A stretch of 30,088 nucleotides of DNA from an uncultured Mycoplasmatota bacterium (GTDB lineage Bacteria > Bacillota_I > Bacilli_A > RF39 > UBA660), in assembly GCA_900546715.1 (NCBI GenBank), contig UREA01000016.1:1-30088 (forward strand), given 5' to 3'. Under the pieces are notes generated by a model, which was not told the DNA's origin, searched no databases, and saw nothing but the letters and a program-made list of their open reading frames with translations. Shown one piece after another: positions 14,621 through 22,401 of this stretch. Position 1 is the first letter of the stretch; every line of letters starts with the position of its first letter. The position numbers and the translations under genes are program-made.

Positions 14621-15202
14621 ATGAGAAGAAGTATCATGGTAGACATGGATGAAGTTATAACTGAGGGAGGTTTCTTATATTTAATTAATGAATATTTAGG
14701 AACAAATTATACTAAAGAAGATGTAGAGGGCTATTACATGCAAGATTTAGTTCCTGATAAAGATGAATTTTTTAAATATTTTATATCAAAAAATATGTAT
14801 GATTATGGAATTTTACTACCTAATGTTAAAGATGTTTTAGAAGAGTTACAAAAATATTATGATATTTATATTGGCACTTCTTATATAATTCCTGAATTAC
14901 CTAGAGAAAGTAGTATGATACTTAAATACAAACATGAATTTTTATATGATAATTTCCCTTTTATTAAACCAGAAAATTATATATTTATTACTAATAAATC
15001 TTTACTTGATTGTGATATTAAAATAGATGATAAATTAGATAATTTAAAAAATGCGAAAATTAAGATATTATTTGATTCATATCATAATAAAGGTTTAAGT
15101 GATGATTACCTAAAAAGTGTTGGGGTTGTAAGAGTGCATAGTTGGTTAGAGATTAAAGATATTTTGGAGGGAATTGATGAAAGTAGTAGTTCAAAGAAGT
15201 AA
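14621..15202 (+). CDS. HAD-superfamily 5'-nucleotidase, deoxy (NT5C-like)
   Basis: 193 residues of the 5'(3')-deoxyribonucleotidase C-type family. SIMVDMDEVITEG has the HAD nucleophile pair D8/D10; YIGTSYI supplies motif II; the C-terminal DIKIDDKLDNLKNAK is the motif III/IV acidic region. Family enzymes remove phosphate from deoxynucleoside monophosphates, though many bacterial members are uncharacterised. ATG 14621 is preceded by TAGGTGAT, which begins with the rel stop codon. Its 3' end overlaps dtd by 26 nt, so the two are co-translated. Confidence 0.82.
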   Translation: MRRSIMVDMDEVITEGGFLYLINEYLGTNYTKEDVEGYYMQDLVPDKDEFFKYFISKNMYDYGILLPNVKDVLEELQKYYDIYIGTSYIIPELPRESSMILKYKHEFLYDNFPFIKPENYIFITNKSLLDCDIKIDDKLDNLKNAKIKILFDSYHNKGLSDDYLKSVGVVRVHSWLEIKDILEGIDESSSSKK

Positions 15203-15611
15203 AAAATCTAGTGTTAGTGTTGATGGTAAAATGGTGAGTGTTATAAATAAGGGGCTAGTTTTACTTGTTGGTTTTACGGAAGGTGATACTGAAGAAAAAC
15301 TAGTTAATATGGCTAGAAAGATAGCAAATCTTAGAATTTTTGATGATGAGGCAGGCATTATGAATAAATCTATTCTTGATGTTGGAGGATCTATCCTTTC
15401 AATTTCGCAGTTTACTTTATATGGGGATGCCACCAAAGGGAATAGACCATCATACATTAAAGCTATGAAAGGTGATGAAGCCATAGTTTTATATGAAAAG
15501 TTTAATGCAGAGTTAAATAAATATGTTGAAACTTTACCTGGAGTTTTTGGTGCTGATATGGAAGTTTCTATAACAAACTCCGGACCTGTAACAATAATAC
15601 TTGAAATGTAA
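15177..15611 (+). CDS. dtd: D-aminoacyl-tRNA deacylase
   Basis: 144 residues; ATG 15177 with GGAGG at 15166-15170 (an in-frame TTG lies one codon earlier). It has both Dtd signatures: SQFTLYGDATKGNRPSY, the catalytic-core motif (usually SQFTLYADxxKGNRPSF), and TNSGPVTIIL with the Gly-cisPro that excludes L-amino acids. Dtd releases D-amino acids and glycine mis-attached to tRNA. In Bacilli it typically follows relA, as here apart from the intervening nucleotidase. Confidence 0.96.
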   Translation: MKVVVQRSKKSSVSVDGKMVSVINKGLVLLVGFTEGDTEEKLVNMARKIANLRIFDDEAGIMNKSILDVGGSILSISQFTLYGDATKGNRPSYIKAMKGDEAIVLYEKFNAELNKYVETLPGVFGADMEVSITNSGPVTIILEM

Positions 15612-15640
15612 TTGATTTAAGATAAAAATTGTGTTATATT
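15612..15640 (+). promoter_or_regulatory. Promoter of the aspS T-box transcript
   Basis: TTGATT (15612-15617) and TATATT (15635-15640) with a 17-bp spacer and TG at 15632-15633. It starts immediately after the dtd stop codon; the RNA would begin near 15647, at the foot of T-box stem I. Confidence 0.75.
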
Positions 15641-15646
15641 AATTAT

Positions 15647-15848
15647 GTAAATTATTTGTTTGCCCTAGTAGTTAATAGGAAGTTTATAGAAAGCAAGTGG
15701 TTGATGGGAACTTGTAATGGAATATTAATGAAGATAAGCAAATTTATAAATAATTCGTGTGATTGCGTTATAAATTAAAAGAGCATAGATTCTATGAAAT
15801 AAGGTGGCACCGCGGATTAATCCGTCCTTATGTTTATAGAGTTTTTTT
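15647..15848 (+). promoter_or_regulatory. T-box leader (Asp specificity) controlling aspS
   Basis: The hallmark T-box sequence AGGTGGCACCGCGG begins at 15802. Its TGGC would pair with a tRNA 3' end bearing G73, the discriminator of tRNA-Asp. Stem I is formed by TTATTTGTTTGC (about 15653-15664) and GCAAATTTATAAATAA (about 15739-15754). The AGTAG loop-E-type bulge lies on the 5' side, and GAT, an Asp codon and the probable specifier, is at 15733-15735. The distal loop GTTGATGGGAA is also typical. Uncharged tRNA-Asp should stabilise the antiterminator and raise aspS expression. The helix running into the T stretch at 15842-15848 (TCTAT 15791-15795 with ATAGA 15836-15840, enclosing AAGG/CCTT) contains the T-box rather than clearly competing with it, so the exact switch is unclear. 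Confidence 0.9.
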
Positions 15849-15864
15849 AATGTTAGGAGGATTT

Positions 15865-17586
15865 ATGAAATTAAGTGCGGATTATAATATTAATAATGTT
15901 GGAGGGATTGTTACATTAAATGGTTGGGTTGCTAAGGTGAGAAATCTTGGAGGAGTTATATTTATTGATCTTCGAGATAGATCAGGTATTATGCAACTTG
16001 TAATTAAACCAGAATCACCCTTTTATGATTTAGCAAACACTTTGCACAATGAATATGTAATAAGTATTAAGGGGAAGATTGTAAAAAGAGAAAGTGTTAA
16101 TAAAAACATACCTACTGGAGAAATAGAAGTTGAAGTAAGTGATTTAAAGCTCTTAAATAAATCACTTGAAATACCATTTGCCTTAACAGATGATACAACA
16201 GCCCTAGAAGATACAAGACTTAAATATCGTTATTTAGATTTAAGAAGGAGTGCTTTAAATAAAAACTTAGTTTTAAGGCATAAAATAATGATGGTTACCA
16301 GAAATTATTTTGACTCGTTAGGTTTTATTGAAGTAGAAACACCAATGCTTTGTAAAAGTACACCAGAAGGGGCAAGAGATTATTTAGTACCATCAAGAAT
16401 AAGTAAGGGTAAGTTTTATGCGCTACCACAATCACCACAAATATTTAAACAACTTCTTATGGTCGGAGGCATAATGCGATATTTTCAAATAACTAAATGT
16501 TTTAGAGATGAAGATTTAAGAGCAGACCGCCAACCAGAATTTACGCAAATAGATATGGAAATGAGTTTTACCAGTGAAGATGAAGTTATGGATGTAACAG
16601 AAAAATTAATTGCCAAAATATTTAAGGAAGTTAAAGGGATTGATATTAAGTTGCCACTAATAAAGATGAAGTGGGAAGAAGCTATGAACATATATGGATC
16701 AGATAAACCAGATTTAAGATTTGATTTGCCAATTAAAGATATAACTAATATATTTTCAAATACTAATATTGAGTTTATGAAAGGTGTTTTAGTAAATGCT
16801 ATTGTTGTAAATGATAAAGCAAGTGACTTTTCCAGAAAAGATATTGATAAACTTACAGAGTTTGTTAAAACTTATAAAGCTAGTGGCCTAGCATATTTAA
16901 AAATGGATATGGAATTAACTGGTTCAATTGCTAAACTACTTAGTAATGAAGAAAAAACTAATTTAATTAAAGAATTAGATTTAAAAGATAATGATATAGT
17001 CTTTATAGTAAGTGGTAAGAAAAATATTGTTAAATCTTCCCTTGGTGCTTTAAGAATAAAACTAGGTCATGATTTAAATTTAATTCAAGATGGTGATTAT
17101 AAATTATTATGGGTTGTTGATTTTCCATCATTTGAATGGAGTGAAGAAGAAGGAAGATTTATGGCTATGCATCATCCATTTACTGCTCCAAAAGATGAAG
17201 ATATAGATAAGTTAATAAATGACAAGGAACATTGTTATTCTAAAGCTTATGATATCGTAATTAATGGTTATGAAGCAGGTGGTGGTTCAATTCGTATTCA
17301 TGATGAGAGAGTTCAAGAAAAAATGTTTGAAGCATTAGAGTTGACTCAAGAACAAATTAGAGAGAAATTTGGTTTCTTTGTTGATGCTCTTAAGTATGGT
17401 ACACCACCACATGGAGGCCTCGCTATTGGACTTGATAGACTTACCATGATTCTAGCGGGAACTGATAATATCAGAGATGTTATTGCATTTCCAAAAACTG
17501 CCAGTGCTAGTGATTTGATGAGTGAAGCCCCAAGTGTTGTTGATAGTGCTCAATTAAAAGAATTAGGTATAAAAGTATCAGAATAA
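15865..17586 (+). CDS. aspS: Aspartyl-tRNA synthetase
   Basis: 573 residues from ATG 15865 with TTAGGAGG upstream; earlier in-frame starts would lie inside the T-box and are rejected. The N-terminal OB-fold (NGWVAKVRNLGGVIFIDLRDRSGIMQLV) recognises the anticodon. Class II motifs follow: motif 1 region FIEVETPML, motif 2 FRDEDLRADRQPEFTQIDME and motif 3 GGLAIGLDRLTMIL. The bacterial GAD insertion lies between motifs 2 and 3, and QSPQIFKQLLMVGG is the flipping-loop region. It charges tRNA-Asp. Because an AsnRS is also encoded here, it need not be non-discriminating. It is monocistronic, with T-box in front and terminator at its end. In B. subtilis hisS adjoins it; here an island intervenes. Confidence 0.97.
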   Translation: MKLSADYNINNVGGIVTLNGWVAKVRNLGGVIFIDLRDRSGIMQLVIKPESPFYDLANTLHNEYVISIKGKIVKRESVNKNIPTGEIEVEVSDLKLLNKSLEIPFALTDDTTALEDTRLKYRYLDLRRSALNKNLVLRHKIMMVTRNYFDSLGFIEVETPMLCKSTPEGARDYLVPSRISKGKFYALPQSPQIFKQLLMVGGIMRYFQITKCFRDEDLRADRQPEFTQIDMEMSFTSEDEVMDVTEKLIAKIFKEVKGIDIKLPLIKMKWEEAMNIYGSDKPDLRFDLPIKDITNIFSNTNIEFMKGVLVNAIVVNDKASDFSRKDIDKLTEFVKTYKASGLAYLKMDMELTGSIAKLLSNEEKTNLIKELDLKDNDIVFIVSGKKNIVKSSLGALRIKLGHDLNLIQDGDYKLLWVVDFPSFEWSEEEGRFMAMHHPFTAPKDEDIDKLINDKEHCYSKAYDIVINGYEAGGGSIRIHDERVQEKMFEALELTQEQIREKFGFFVDALKYGTPPHGGLAIGLDRLTMILAGTDNIRDVIAFPKTASASDLMSEAPSVVDSAQLKELGIKVSE

Positions 17587-17600
17587 TCTGATATTTTTTT
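17577..17600 (+). terminator. Terminator of aspS
   Basis: ATCAGA (17577-17582), loop ATAA containing the stop codon, TCTGAT (17587-17592), then A and seven T residues. Confidence 0.88.
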
Positions 17601-17609
17601 AATTGGGTA

Positions 17610-17665
17610 TTGCATTATTTAAATATATATGATATATTTTAATTGTACTATAACAAATAGTACAA
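17610..17665 (+). promoter_or_regulatory. Promoter and perfect operator palindrome of the ABC/GntR operon
   Basis: TTGCAT (17610-17615), 17-bp spacer and TATATT (17633-17638) with TG at 17630-17631 form an extended -10 promoter. Immediately downstream, TTGTACTA (17643-17650) and TAGTACAA (17658-17665) are a perfect 8-bp inverted repeat with a 7-nt spacer, covering the start site and reaching the ribosome-binding site. A dimeric GntR-type repressor bound here would block initiation. The last gene of the operon encodes a YtrA-subfamily GntR protein, the obvious candidate. Confidence 0.82.
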
Positions 17666-17674
17666 GGAGGATAT

Positions 17675-18571
17675 ATGATTGAAATCAAAAATTTAAGAAA
17701 AAGTTTTGATGGAACTGTTGATGTATTAAAAGATTTAACATCTAGTATCCCCGATAATGTTATATACGGTTTAGTAGGAGCAAATGGTTCGGGAAAATCA
17801 ACATTACTTAGATGTATCAATAGTATCTATAAGGCTGATGCAGGGGAAATTTTGATTGATGGAGAGTCTTCATATGATAATGAAGAGATTAAAAAGGAGA
17901 TGGTTTTTGTTCCGGATGATTTATTTTTCTATCCTGGCTATAGTTTGTATGATACAGCAAAATTTTATCAAAGTATGTATGAAAAATTTGATATTGAGTT
18001 TGTATTTGATACAGCTCGTAAGTTAAAATTAGATATTGAGAAAAGCGTTAATACACTTTCTAAAGGAATGCGCAGGCAATGTGCAATAATTTGTGCCCTA
18101 GCTACTAATGCCAAATATATTTTCTTTGATGAAACTTTCGATGGAATTGATCCAGTAGTTAGACAATATTTTAAGAAATTAATAGCTAGACAAATGACTA
18201 AACAGGATACTACAATTATTATGACATCTCATAATTTAAGAGAATTAGAAGATATTTGTGATAACTTGGGATTAATTAATGATAAGAAAATTATATTTGA
18301 AAGTGATATTGATACTCTAAAAACAGATATGTTAAAGGTGCAAATATCACTAAAAGGAGAGATGAATGAAGATACATTTAAAGATTTAGATGTTCTTTAT
18401 TATAAAAAAGTAGGTCGAGTAGCAACTTTAATAGTTAAAGATGCTAAGAAGAGTAAAAAATACCTAGAAAGTTTAAAACCTATTATTTTAGATTATTTGC
18501 CACTTACTTTAGAAGAAATTTTTATTTATCAAATGGAGGTGATGGGATATGCATTTGAAGAAATGGATTAA
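17675..18571 (+). CDS. ABC transporter ATP-binding protein (YtrB/BcrA-like)
   Basis: 298 residues. Walker A is GANGSGKST (35-43), the signature is LSKGM (128-132) in place of LSGGQ, Walker B is YIFFDE (148-153), and the switch His is H186 in MTSHNL. The Q-loop region reads VFVPDD, as in several YtrB/BcrA-type exporters. The C-terminal 90 residues are the accessory domain usual for antibiotic- or bacteriocin-resistance ABC-2 exporters. AAGGAGG precedes ATG 17675. It overlaps the permease gene by 23 nt. Together with the permease and the YtrA-type regulator it makes a three-gene export/stress module; the substrate is unknown. Confidence 0.9.
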   Translation: MIEIKNLRKSFDGTVDVLKDLTSSIPDNVIYGLVGANGSGKSTLLRCINSIYKADAGEILIDGESSYDNEEIKKEMVFVPDDLFFYPGYSLYDTAKFYQSMYEKFDIEFVFDTARKLKLDIEKSVNTLSKGMRRQCAIICALATNAKYIFFDETFDGIDPVVRQYFKKLIARQMTKQDTTIIMTSHNLRELEDICDNLGLINDKKIIFESDIDTLKTDMLKVQISLKGEMNEDTFKDLDVLYYKKVGRVATLIVKDAKKSKKYLESLKPIILDYLPLTLEEIFIYQMEVMGYAFEEMD

Positions 18572-20372
18572 CCTTAAATATTTATATCAAAATTTTAAAA
18601 AGTCAAAATCATTATTTATCTTTATACTGTGTATTGTCCCTTTTATTAATTTGTGGATAGTTGGTACAAATATTATCAGTCGTAATTATATTATTGATTT
18701 TAATGAACTTAGTAAAGTAAGTGTAGTTATTGCATTTATTCTTCCTGTAATAGTAGCCTTTTTATTATTTGGTTTTGTCTTTAAAAGAAATACAGTAGAT
18801 TTTATAATGTCTAAACCAATTACTAGAAAGCAAATATTTGCATCAAACATATTCGGAGGAATAGTATATATTTTATTAATTATTTTACTTAATTCTATAG
18901 GTTTTTTGTTAATCTCTTTTTTAACAGATTTATTTATCCCTTTTGGGGCAATACTAGATTATTTTATTTATTTCTTAGTTACTTATATATTTGTTTTTAT
19001 AATATCTGTTTTAGCCATATCACTATCTGGCAATATAATGGGCTTTATTATAATAATTTTGTTACTTCTTTTGTTATATCCAAGTCTAACTTTTATTGAG
19101 TATAAGACTAGAAGTGATTATTTAGATACCTATTATTTATGTGAAAGTGAAGAGTGTATGCCTACAATAGAGTATTGTGGTGATGATAATAATTGTCTAA
19201 AAGAAATAGAGTCCGGCAAATACCATTATAGAGTTATTCAAAAATATAATAGTACTCTTACAACTCCAATTAATTATTTTAATGAAGGTTTTAATACTAA
19301 AAGTATAATTAAAACCATTATATTATCGGTAGTTTATTTAGTAATAGGATATTTTATATTTAAAAATCGTAGAATGGAAAATTCTGAAGTTAGTTTTAAA
19401 AATAAATACTTATATAAAACTATTAAAATATTATCTTATATTCCAATAACTTATTTAGCCTATATGTTTTATAGTAGTGATAAATCTTTCTTGCTTATTG
19501 CTATCATAATTTGTTTTGTATATTATTTTATGTACGATTTAATTTTGCAAAAGACACTAGGAAATATTGTTAAAACTATCGGGGAAATGTTAATAGTGAG
19601 TATAATATTTATCGGAGCACATTTTATACTTGAACATATCTATAGCTCTAAGGATCAAGTATTAAGCATTCCTGATGAAGTAACAATAAATTATACTGAT
19701 CCTAAATTACAATATAATTATGATATTGTAGTTAGTGATAAAAATCTAATAAATGAATTAATTAAAGCTAATAATATAGATGAATGGAATGGAATTACAA
19801 TTATTTTTGATAATAAACATTATATGACTCAAGGCATATCTAATGAATTGTTAGAAAAGTTAGATGAATATGCTGCTAAAAACAATTTGAAAGATACATT
19901 TACTACTAAAAATATTTTACATATTACCTCATCTTTAAATCCAGGATTTGTTCTTCCTGATTCCGATAATTTTAAAAATAAAATAGTGGATTATTTAAAT
20001 AGCTACGAAAACTCAAATGAATCAATTGATATTTTTATCACATTGTATAAATATGAAAATCATGAGATAAAAGAACTCGCATTAAATGTCAGTGGTAATT
20101 TAGAATTATTTAATTATGTAAAGAATATTTATAATGAAGAATTTTTAGAAAATATTAATGATAGTAGTGTTTATGTATCAGATGAAGCGATAGCTCAAGA
20201 TTTTGTTGATGTTTTTAATAAAAATAAAGAAGATTTTATAGAATTTTTACAAAAACATAAAAATGATGAGTTGACAAGTAATATAATTGTATTATATAGT
20301 AATTTAGATAGATATTATATTAATCGTGAAGAATTTTTAATGGAGTATGATAAGTATGTTGCAAATAATTGA
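18549..20372 (+). CDS. ABC-2 type permease with large C-terminal soluble domain
   Basis: 607 residues, starting at ATG 18549 with GGAGGTGAT upstream. About nine membrane helices can be seen (near 21-40, 58-77, 103-125, 138-158, 161-180, 254-271, 294-309, 313-331 and 345-362). FIMSKPITRKQIFASNIFGG (85-104) is the cytoplasmic coupling segment typical of ABC-2 permeases of this kind. The 180-253 loop contains four cysteines (198, 203, 210, 216) and is probably extracytoplasmic. Residues about 365-607 form a soluble, acidic, Asn-rich domain with no family I recognise. It is the membrane partner of the upstream ATPase. Confidence 0.82.
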   Translation: MHLKKWINLKYLYQNFKKSKSLFIFILCIVPFINLWIVGTNIISRNYIIDFNELSKVSVVIAFILPVIVAFLLFGFVFKRNTVDFIMSKPITRKQIFASNIFGGIVYILLIILLNSIGFLLISFLTDLFIPFGAILDYFIYFLVTYIFVFIISVLAISLSGNIMGFIIIILLLLLLYPSLTFIEYKTRSDYLDTYYLCESEECMPTIEYCGDDNNCLKEIESGKYHYRVIQKYNSTLTTPINYFNEGFNTKSIIKTIILSVVYLVIGYFIFKNRRMENSEVSFKNKYLYKTIKILSYIPITYLAYMFYSSDKSFLLIAIIICFVYYFMYDLILQKTLGNIVKTIGEMLIVSIIFIGAHFILEHIYSSKDQVLSIPDEVTINYTDPKLQYNYDIVVSDKNLINELIKANNIDEWNGITIIFDNKHYMTQGISNELLEKLDEYAAKNNLKDTFTTKNILHITSSLNPGFVLPDSDNFKNKIVDYLNSYENSNESIDIFITLYKYENHEIKELALNVSGNLELFNYVKNIYNEEFLENINDSSVYVSDEAIAQDFVDVFNKNKEDFIEFLQKHKNDELTSNIIVLYSNLDRYYINREEFLMEYDKYVANN

Positions 20373-20387
20373 TTTAGGAGATAAAAC

Positions 20388-20738
20388 TTGAATATTCAAA
20401 TAGATTATCAAAGTAGAGAGCCAATATATGAACAAATAGTTTTAGAAATTGAAAAGTTAGTAGCTTTAGATATTCTAAAACCTAATGAACAAATACCGGC
20501 GATTAGAGAAATGGCATATAATTTAGGAATAAATCCTAATACTGTTAAAAAAGCTTATGATACTCTAGAACAAAAAGGGGTAATAATATCTAAATCAACT
20601 AAAGGGACTTTTATTACTGATAATGTAGATAAAGTTAAGAAGATAATGGTTGATAAAATAATTGATGATATTAAAAAAAATATAGAACAGTTAGAAAATA
20701 TTGGAGTAAATAAAGAAGATATAATAAAAAAATTATAA
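20388..20738 (+). CDS. GntR-family regulator, YtrA subfamily
   Basis: 116 residues from TTG 20388 behind TTAGGAG. The winged helix spans about 10-78: EPIYEQIVLEIEKLVALDILKPNEQIPAIREMAYNLGINPNTVKKAYDTLEQKGVIISKSTKGTFI. The remaining 40 residues form a short helical dimerisation tail with no effector domain, which defines the YtrA subfamily. Such proteins usually repress their own ABC-transporter operon and are often induced by cell-envelope antibiotics. It is last in the operon; the palindrome at 17643-17665 is the likely target. A terminator starts at its stop codon. Confidence 0.92.
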   Translation: MNIQIDYQSREPIYEQIVLEIEKLVALDILKPNEQIPAIREMAYNLGINPNTVKKAYDTLEQKGVIISKSTKGTFITDNVDKVKKIMVDKIIDDIKKNIEQLENIGVNKEDIIKKL

Positions 20739-20771
20739 AGCACCAGAATAATCTGATGCTTTAATTTTTTT
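20737..20771 (+). terminator. Terminator of the ABC/GntR operon
   Basis: AAAGCA (20737-20742) pairs with TGCTTT (20757-20762), and inside it CAGA pairs with TCTG around ATAA, with one C-A mismatch. AA and a T run follow. Confidence 0.85.
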
Positions 20772-20810
20772 GGAAAAGTGCACAATAAACAGTTTGAAAA
20801 GTGCACAACA
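20772..20810 (+). repeat. Two direct repeats GAAAAGTGCACAA, 22 bp apart
   Basis: GAAAAGTGCACAA occurs twice, with the palindromic core GTGCAC at 20779-20784 and 20801-20806, a 22-bp period (about two helical turns). The pair lies between the GntR terminator and the HipA-like gene, some 60-100 bp upstream of the latter's promoter. The arrangement suggests a protein-binding site on one DNA face; the binder is unknown. Confidence 0.6.
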
Positions 20811-20842
20811 AAATATTTTAAAATTAGCATTAGTAAATAAAA

Positions 20843-20871
20843 TTGCTGTGAATAATTATTTATGGTATACT
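20843..20871 (+). promoter_or_regulatory. Promoter of the HipA-like kinase gene
   Basis: TTGCTG (20843-20848) and TATACT (20866-20871) with 17-bp spacing and TG at 20863-20864. The predicted start near 20878 leaves a leader of only about 13 nt, which includes AGAGGTG. Confidence 0.7.
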
Positions 20872-20890
20872 TTTTATAGAGGTGTTAAGT

Positions 20891-22045
20891 ATGCAATATA
20901 TTTTAATGAATAAGAATATTGAAGTATTAGAATTTACCTATGATGAAGAGTTGCATACTATAACTAGGATTAATAATATTATTAATTTTGATTATGCACC
21001 AGTAGGTATAATGGATTTTAATAAAGTTATAAATAGAAAAGATTTATCTTCATGGTGGAAAAGTAGAGCAATTCCTGAATCTCGAAGCAAAATAAGAGAA
21101 ATATTAGAAGAAATGCATATAGATTCATCAATAGAATTACTAGAAAAATGTATGGGACTTAGTTTAAGTGATCAGTATTGGATTAAAAATAAAGATAGTA
21201 AAGTACTATGGAGTGATATAAATTTCTTTGAAAATGATTTTAGTAGTGATATGGGTAAATTATTACTTCGAGAAATTAATTATTCTACGGATTTAGATTT
21301 ATTCAGTCCAGATAATTCTAGTGATGGTAATTTAAAGAAAAAATGGATTATTTTAAATGGTGAAAGATGTTTAATTAAAGGTGGAGGAGTATTTAATCAA
21401 GAACCATTTAATGAAGTTATTGCAACTGCTCTTTATAAAAGAATATTAAATAGTGATGAATATGTACCATATACATTGATTAAAGAAAATGGTATATATT
21501 ATTCGTGTTGCCCTAATATGATTAATTCAAGTGAAGAATTAATACCAGCATATTACATAGATAGGATGGATAAATTAAGAGGTAGTGACTCTTTATATAA
21601 ACATTATATTGATATATTAAATAAACTTAATATACCAAAATCTCAAGAATTAGTAGATAAAATGCTAATATGTGATTATATTTTAGCAAACTTTGATAGA
21701 CATTATCGCAATTTTGGAGTTATTCGTAATGTTGATACTCTAAAGTATATAAAAGTAGCACCTATTTTTGATAGTGGAAGCTCATTGTGGGCTAATAAAC
21801 CAAATAATAGGATTGGTGAGGATTATAAGGCTAAACCTTTTAATAGTGATGCCTATAAACAAATTAGTGGTATTAAGAATTTAGAATGGCTTAATTTAGA
21901 TAAATTAGTTGGATTTGATGAAGAAGTTAGAAATATTTTAAGACTTAATTCTGATATAGATAATGAAAGAATCGATAAAATAATTATAGAAATAAATAAT
22001 AGAATAGAAAAAGTAAAAGAATTGAAAGAAAAATTAAATTGTTGA
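20891..22045 (+). CDS. Stand-alone HipA-like protein kinase
   Basis: 384 residues from ATG 20891 (AGAGGTG at 20878-20884; an in-frame GTG at 20882 lies inside that SD). The kinase features are of the HipA type: WIILNGERCLIKGGG (K163 is the ATP-binding Lys), NEVIATAL, then YILANFDRHYRNFGVIRN with catalytic D269 and metal-binding N274, and APIFDSGSSLW with D294. The N-terminal 130 residues (…CMGLSLSDQYWI…FFENDFS…) are those of a widespread gut-Firmicutes HipA-domain family. HipA phosphorylates glutamyl-tRNA synthetase in E. coli; targets of this subfamily are not known to me. No HipB-type antitoxin is adjacent. It sits between aspS and hisS, an intriguing but unproven setting. Confidence 0.85.
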   Translation: MQYILMNKNIEVLEFTYDEELHTITRINNIINFDYAPVGIMDFNKVINRKDLSSWWKSRAIPESRSKIREILEEMHIDSSIELLEKCMGLSLSDQYWIKNKDSKVLWSDINFFENDFSSDMGKLLLREINYSTDLDLFSPDNSSDGNLKKKWIILNGERCLIKGGGVFNQEPFNEVIATALYKRILNSDEYVPYTLIKENGIYYSCCPNMINSSEELIPAYYIDRMDKLRGSDSLYKHYIDILNKLNIPKSQELVDKMLICDYILANFDRHYRNFGVIRNVDTLKYIKVAPIFDSGSSLWANKPNNRIGEDYKAKPFNSDAYKQISGIKNLEWLNLDKLVGFDEEVRNILRLNSDIDNERIDKIIIEINNRIEKVKELKEKLNC

Positions 22046-22089
22046 AATTTAATTGGCATTTCGTAAAAAGTATGATATGTTGTTTGTAG

Positions 22090-22142
22090 AAATTGGAGCA
22101 GTTAATCTAGGGGTTATTTAATCTTTAGAAGTTCCAATTTTT
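22090..22142 (+). terminator. Probable terminator after the HipA-like gene
   Basis: AAATTGGA (22090-22097) can pair with TCCAATTT (22133-22140), followed by T residues. The intervening 35 nt are only weakly structured, so the terminator is imperfect. Confidence 0.45.
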
Positions 22143-22197
22143 AAGTTTATAAGACAAAATAAATAAATTAAGCATTTTCTTTTAGTCGTTTGTGTGA

Positions 22198-22233
22198 TAA
22201 AATAAAATGGTAAGAAAAAGGAAGTGAATATAT
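22198..22233 (+). repeat. Direct repeat copy 1: displaced duplicate of the hisS ribosome-binding region
   Basis: 36 bases here are identical to 22401-22436, which carry the hisS SD (AAGGAAGTGA) and run into its start codon. In this copy the start is altered: the sequence continues AAGTACAAAA where hisS has GATTACAAAA, so ATG has become ATA. TG at 22195-22196 with TAAAAT (22198-22203) is a possible extended -10, which the second copy lacks. Confidence 0.85.
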
Positions 22234-22260
22234 AAGTACAAAAATATGTACTAATAATAT

Positions 22261-22401
22261 TTGACTAGAATAAAATAATGTTGTAGTATATTAATACAGG
22301 AGCAGAAATGCTTTAGATTGTATTTTGTCGTAAGACAATATACTATGACAGGAGCAGAAATGCATTTGATAAGACTAGTCAATTGACTAGTCTTTTATTT
22401 T
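22261..22401 (+). promoter_or_regulatory. hisS leader: structured element with two SD-ATG motifs and an attenuator-like terminator
   Basis: ACAGGAGCAGAAATGC occurs at 22296-22311 and 22348-22363; each has AGGAG six bases before an ATG. The first opens the two-codon frame ATG CTT TAG, the second the frame MHLIRLVN ending inside the terminator. TAGTATATT (22284-22292) pairs with AATATACTA (22337-22345), enclosing AATACA/TGTATT (22293-22298/22319-22324) and a TTGTC/GACAA hairpin: a three-way junction. AAGACTAGTC (22371-22380) and GACTAGTCTT (22385-22394) with TTATTTT form an intrinsic terminator 40 nt before hisS. TTGACTAG at 22261-22268 is complementary to 22375-22382 and could act as antiterminator. 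It could instead serve as -35 with TAGTAT (22284-22289). Confidence 0.6.

Noticed and set aside
15763..15864. N-terminal extension of AspRS
   Set aside because: The open frame runs through the T-box antiterminator. The protein family and the TTAGGAGG site place the start at 15865.
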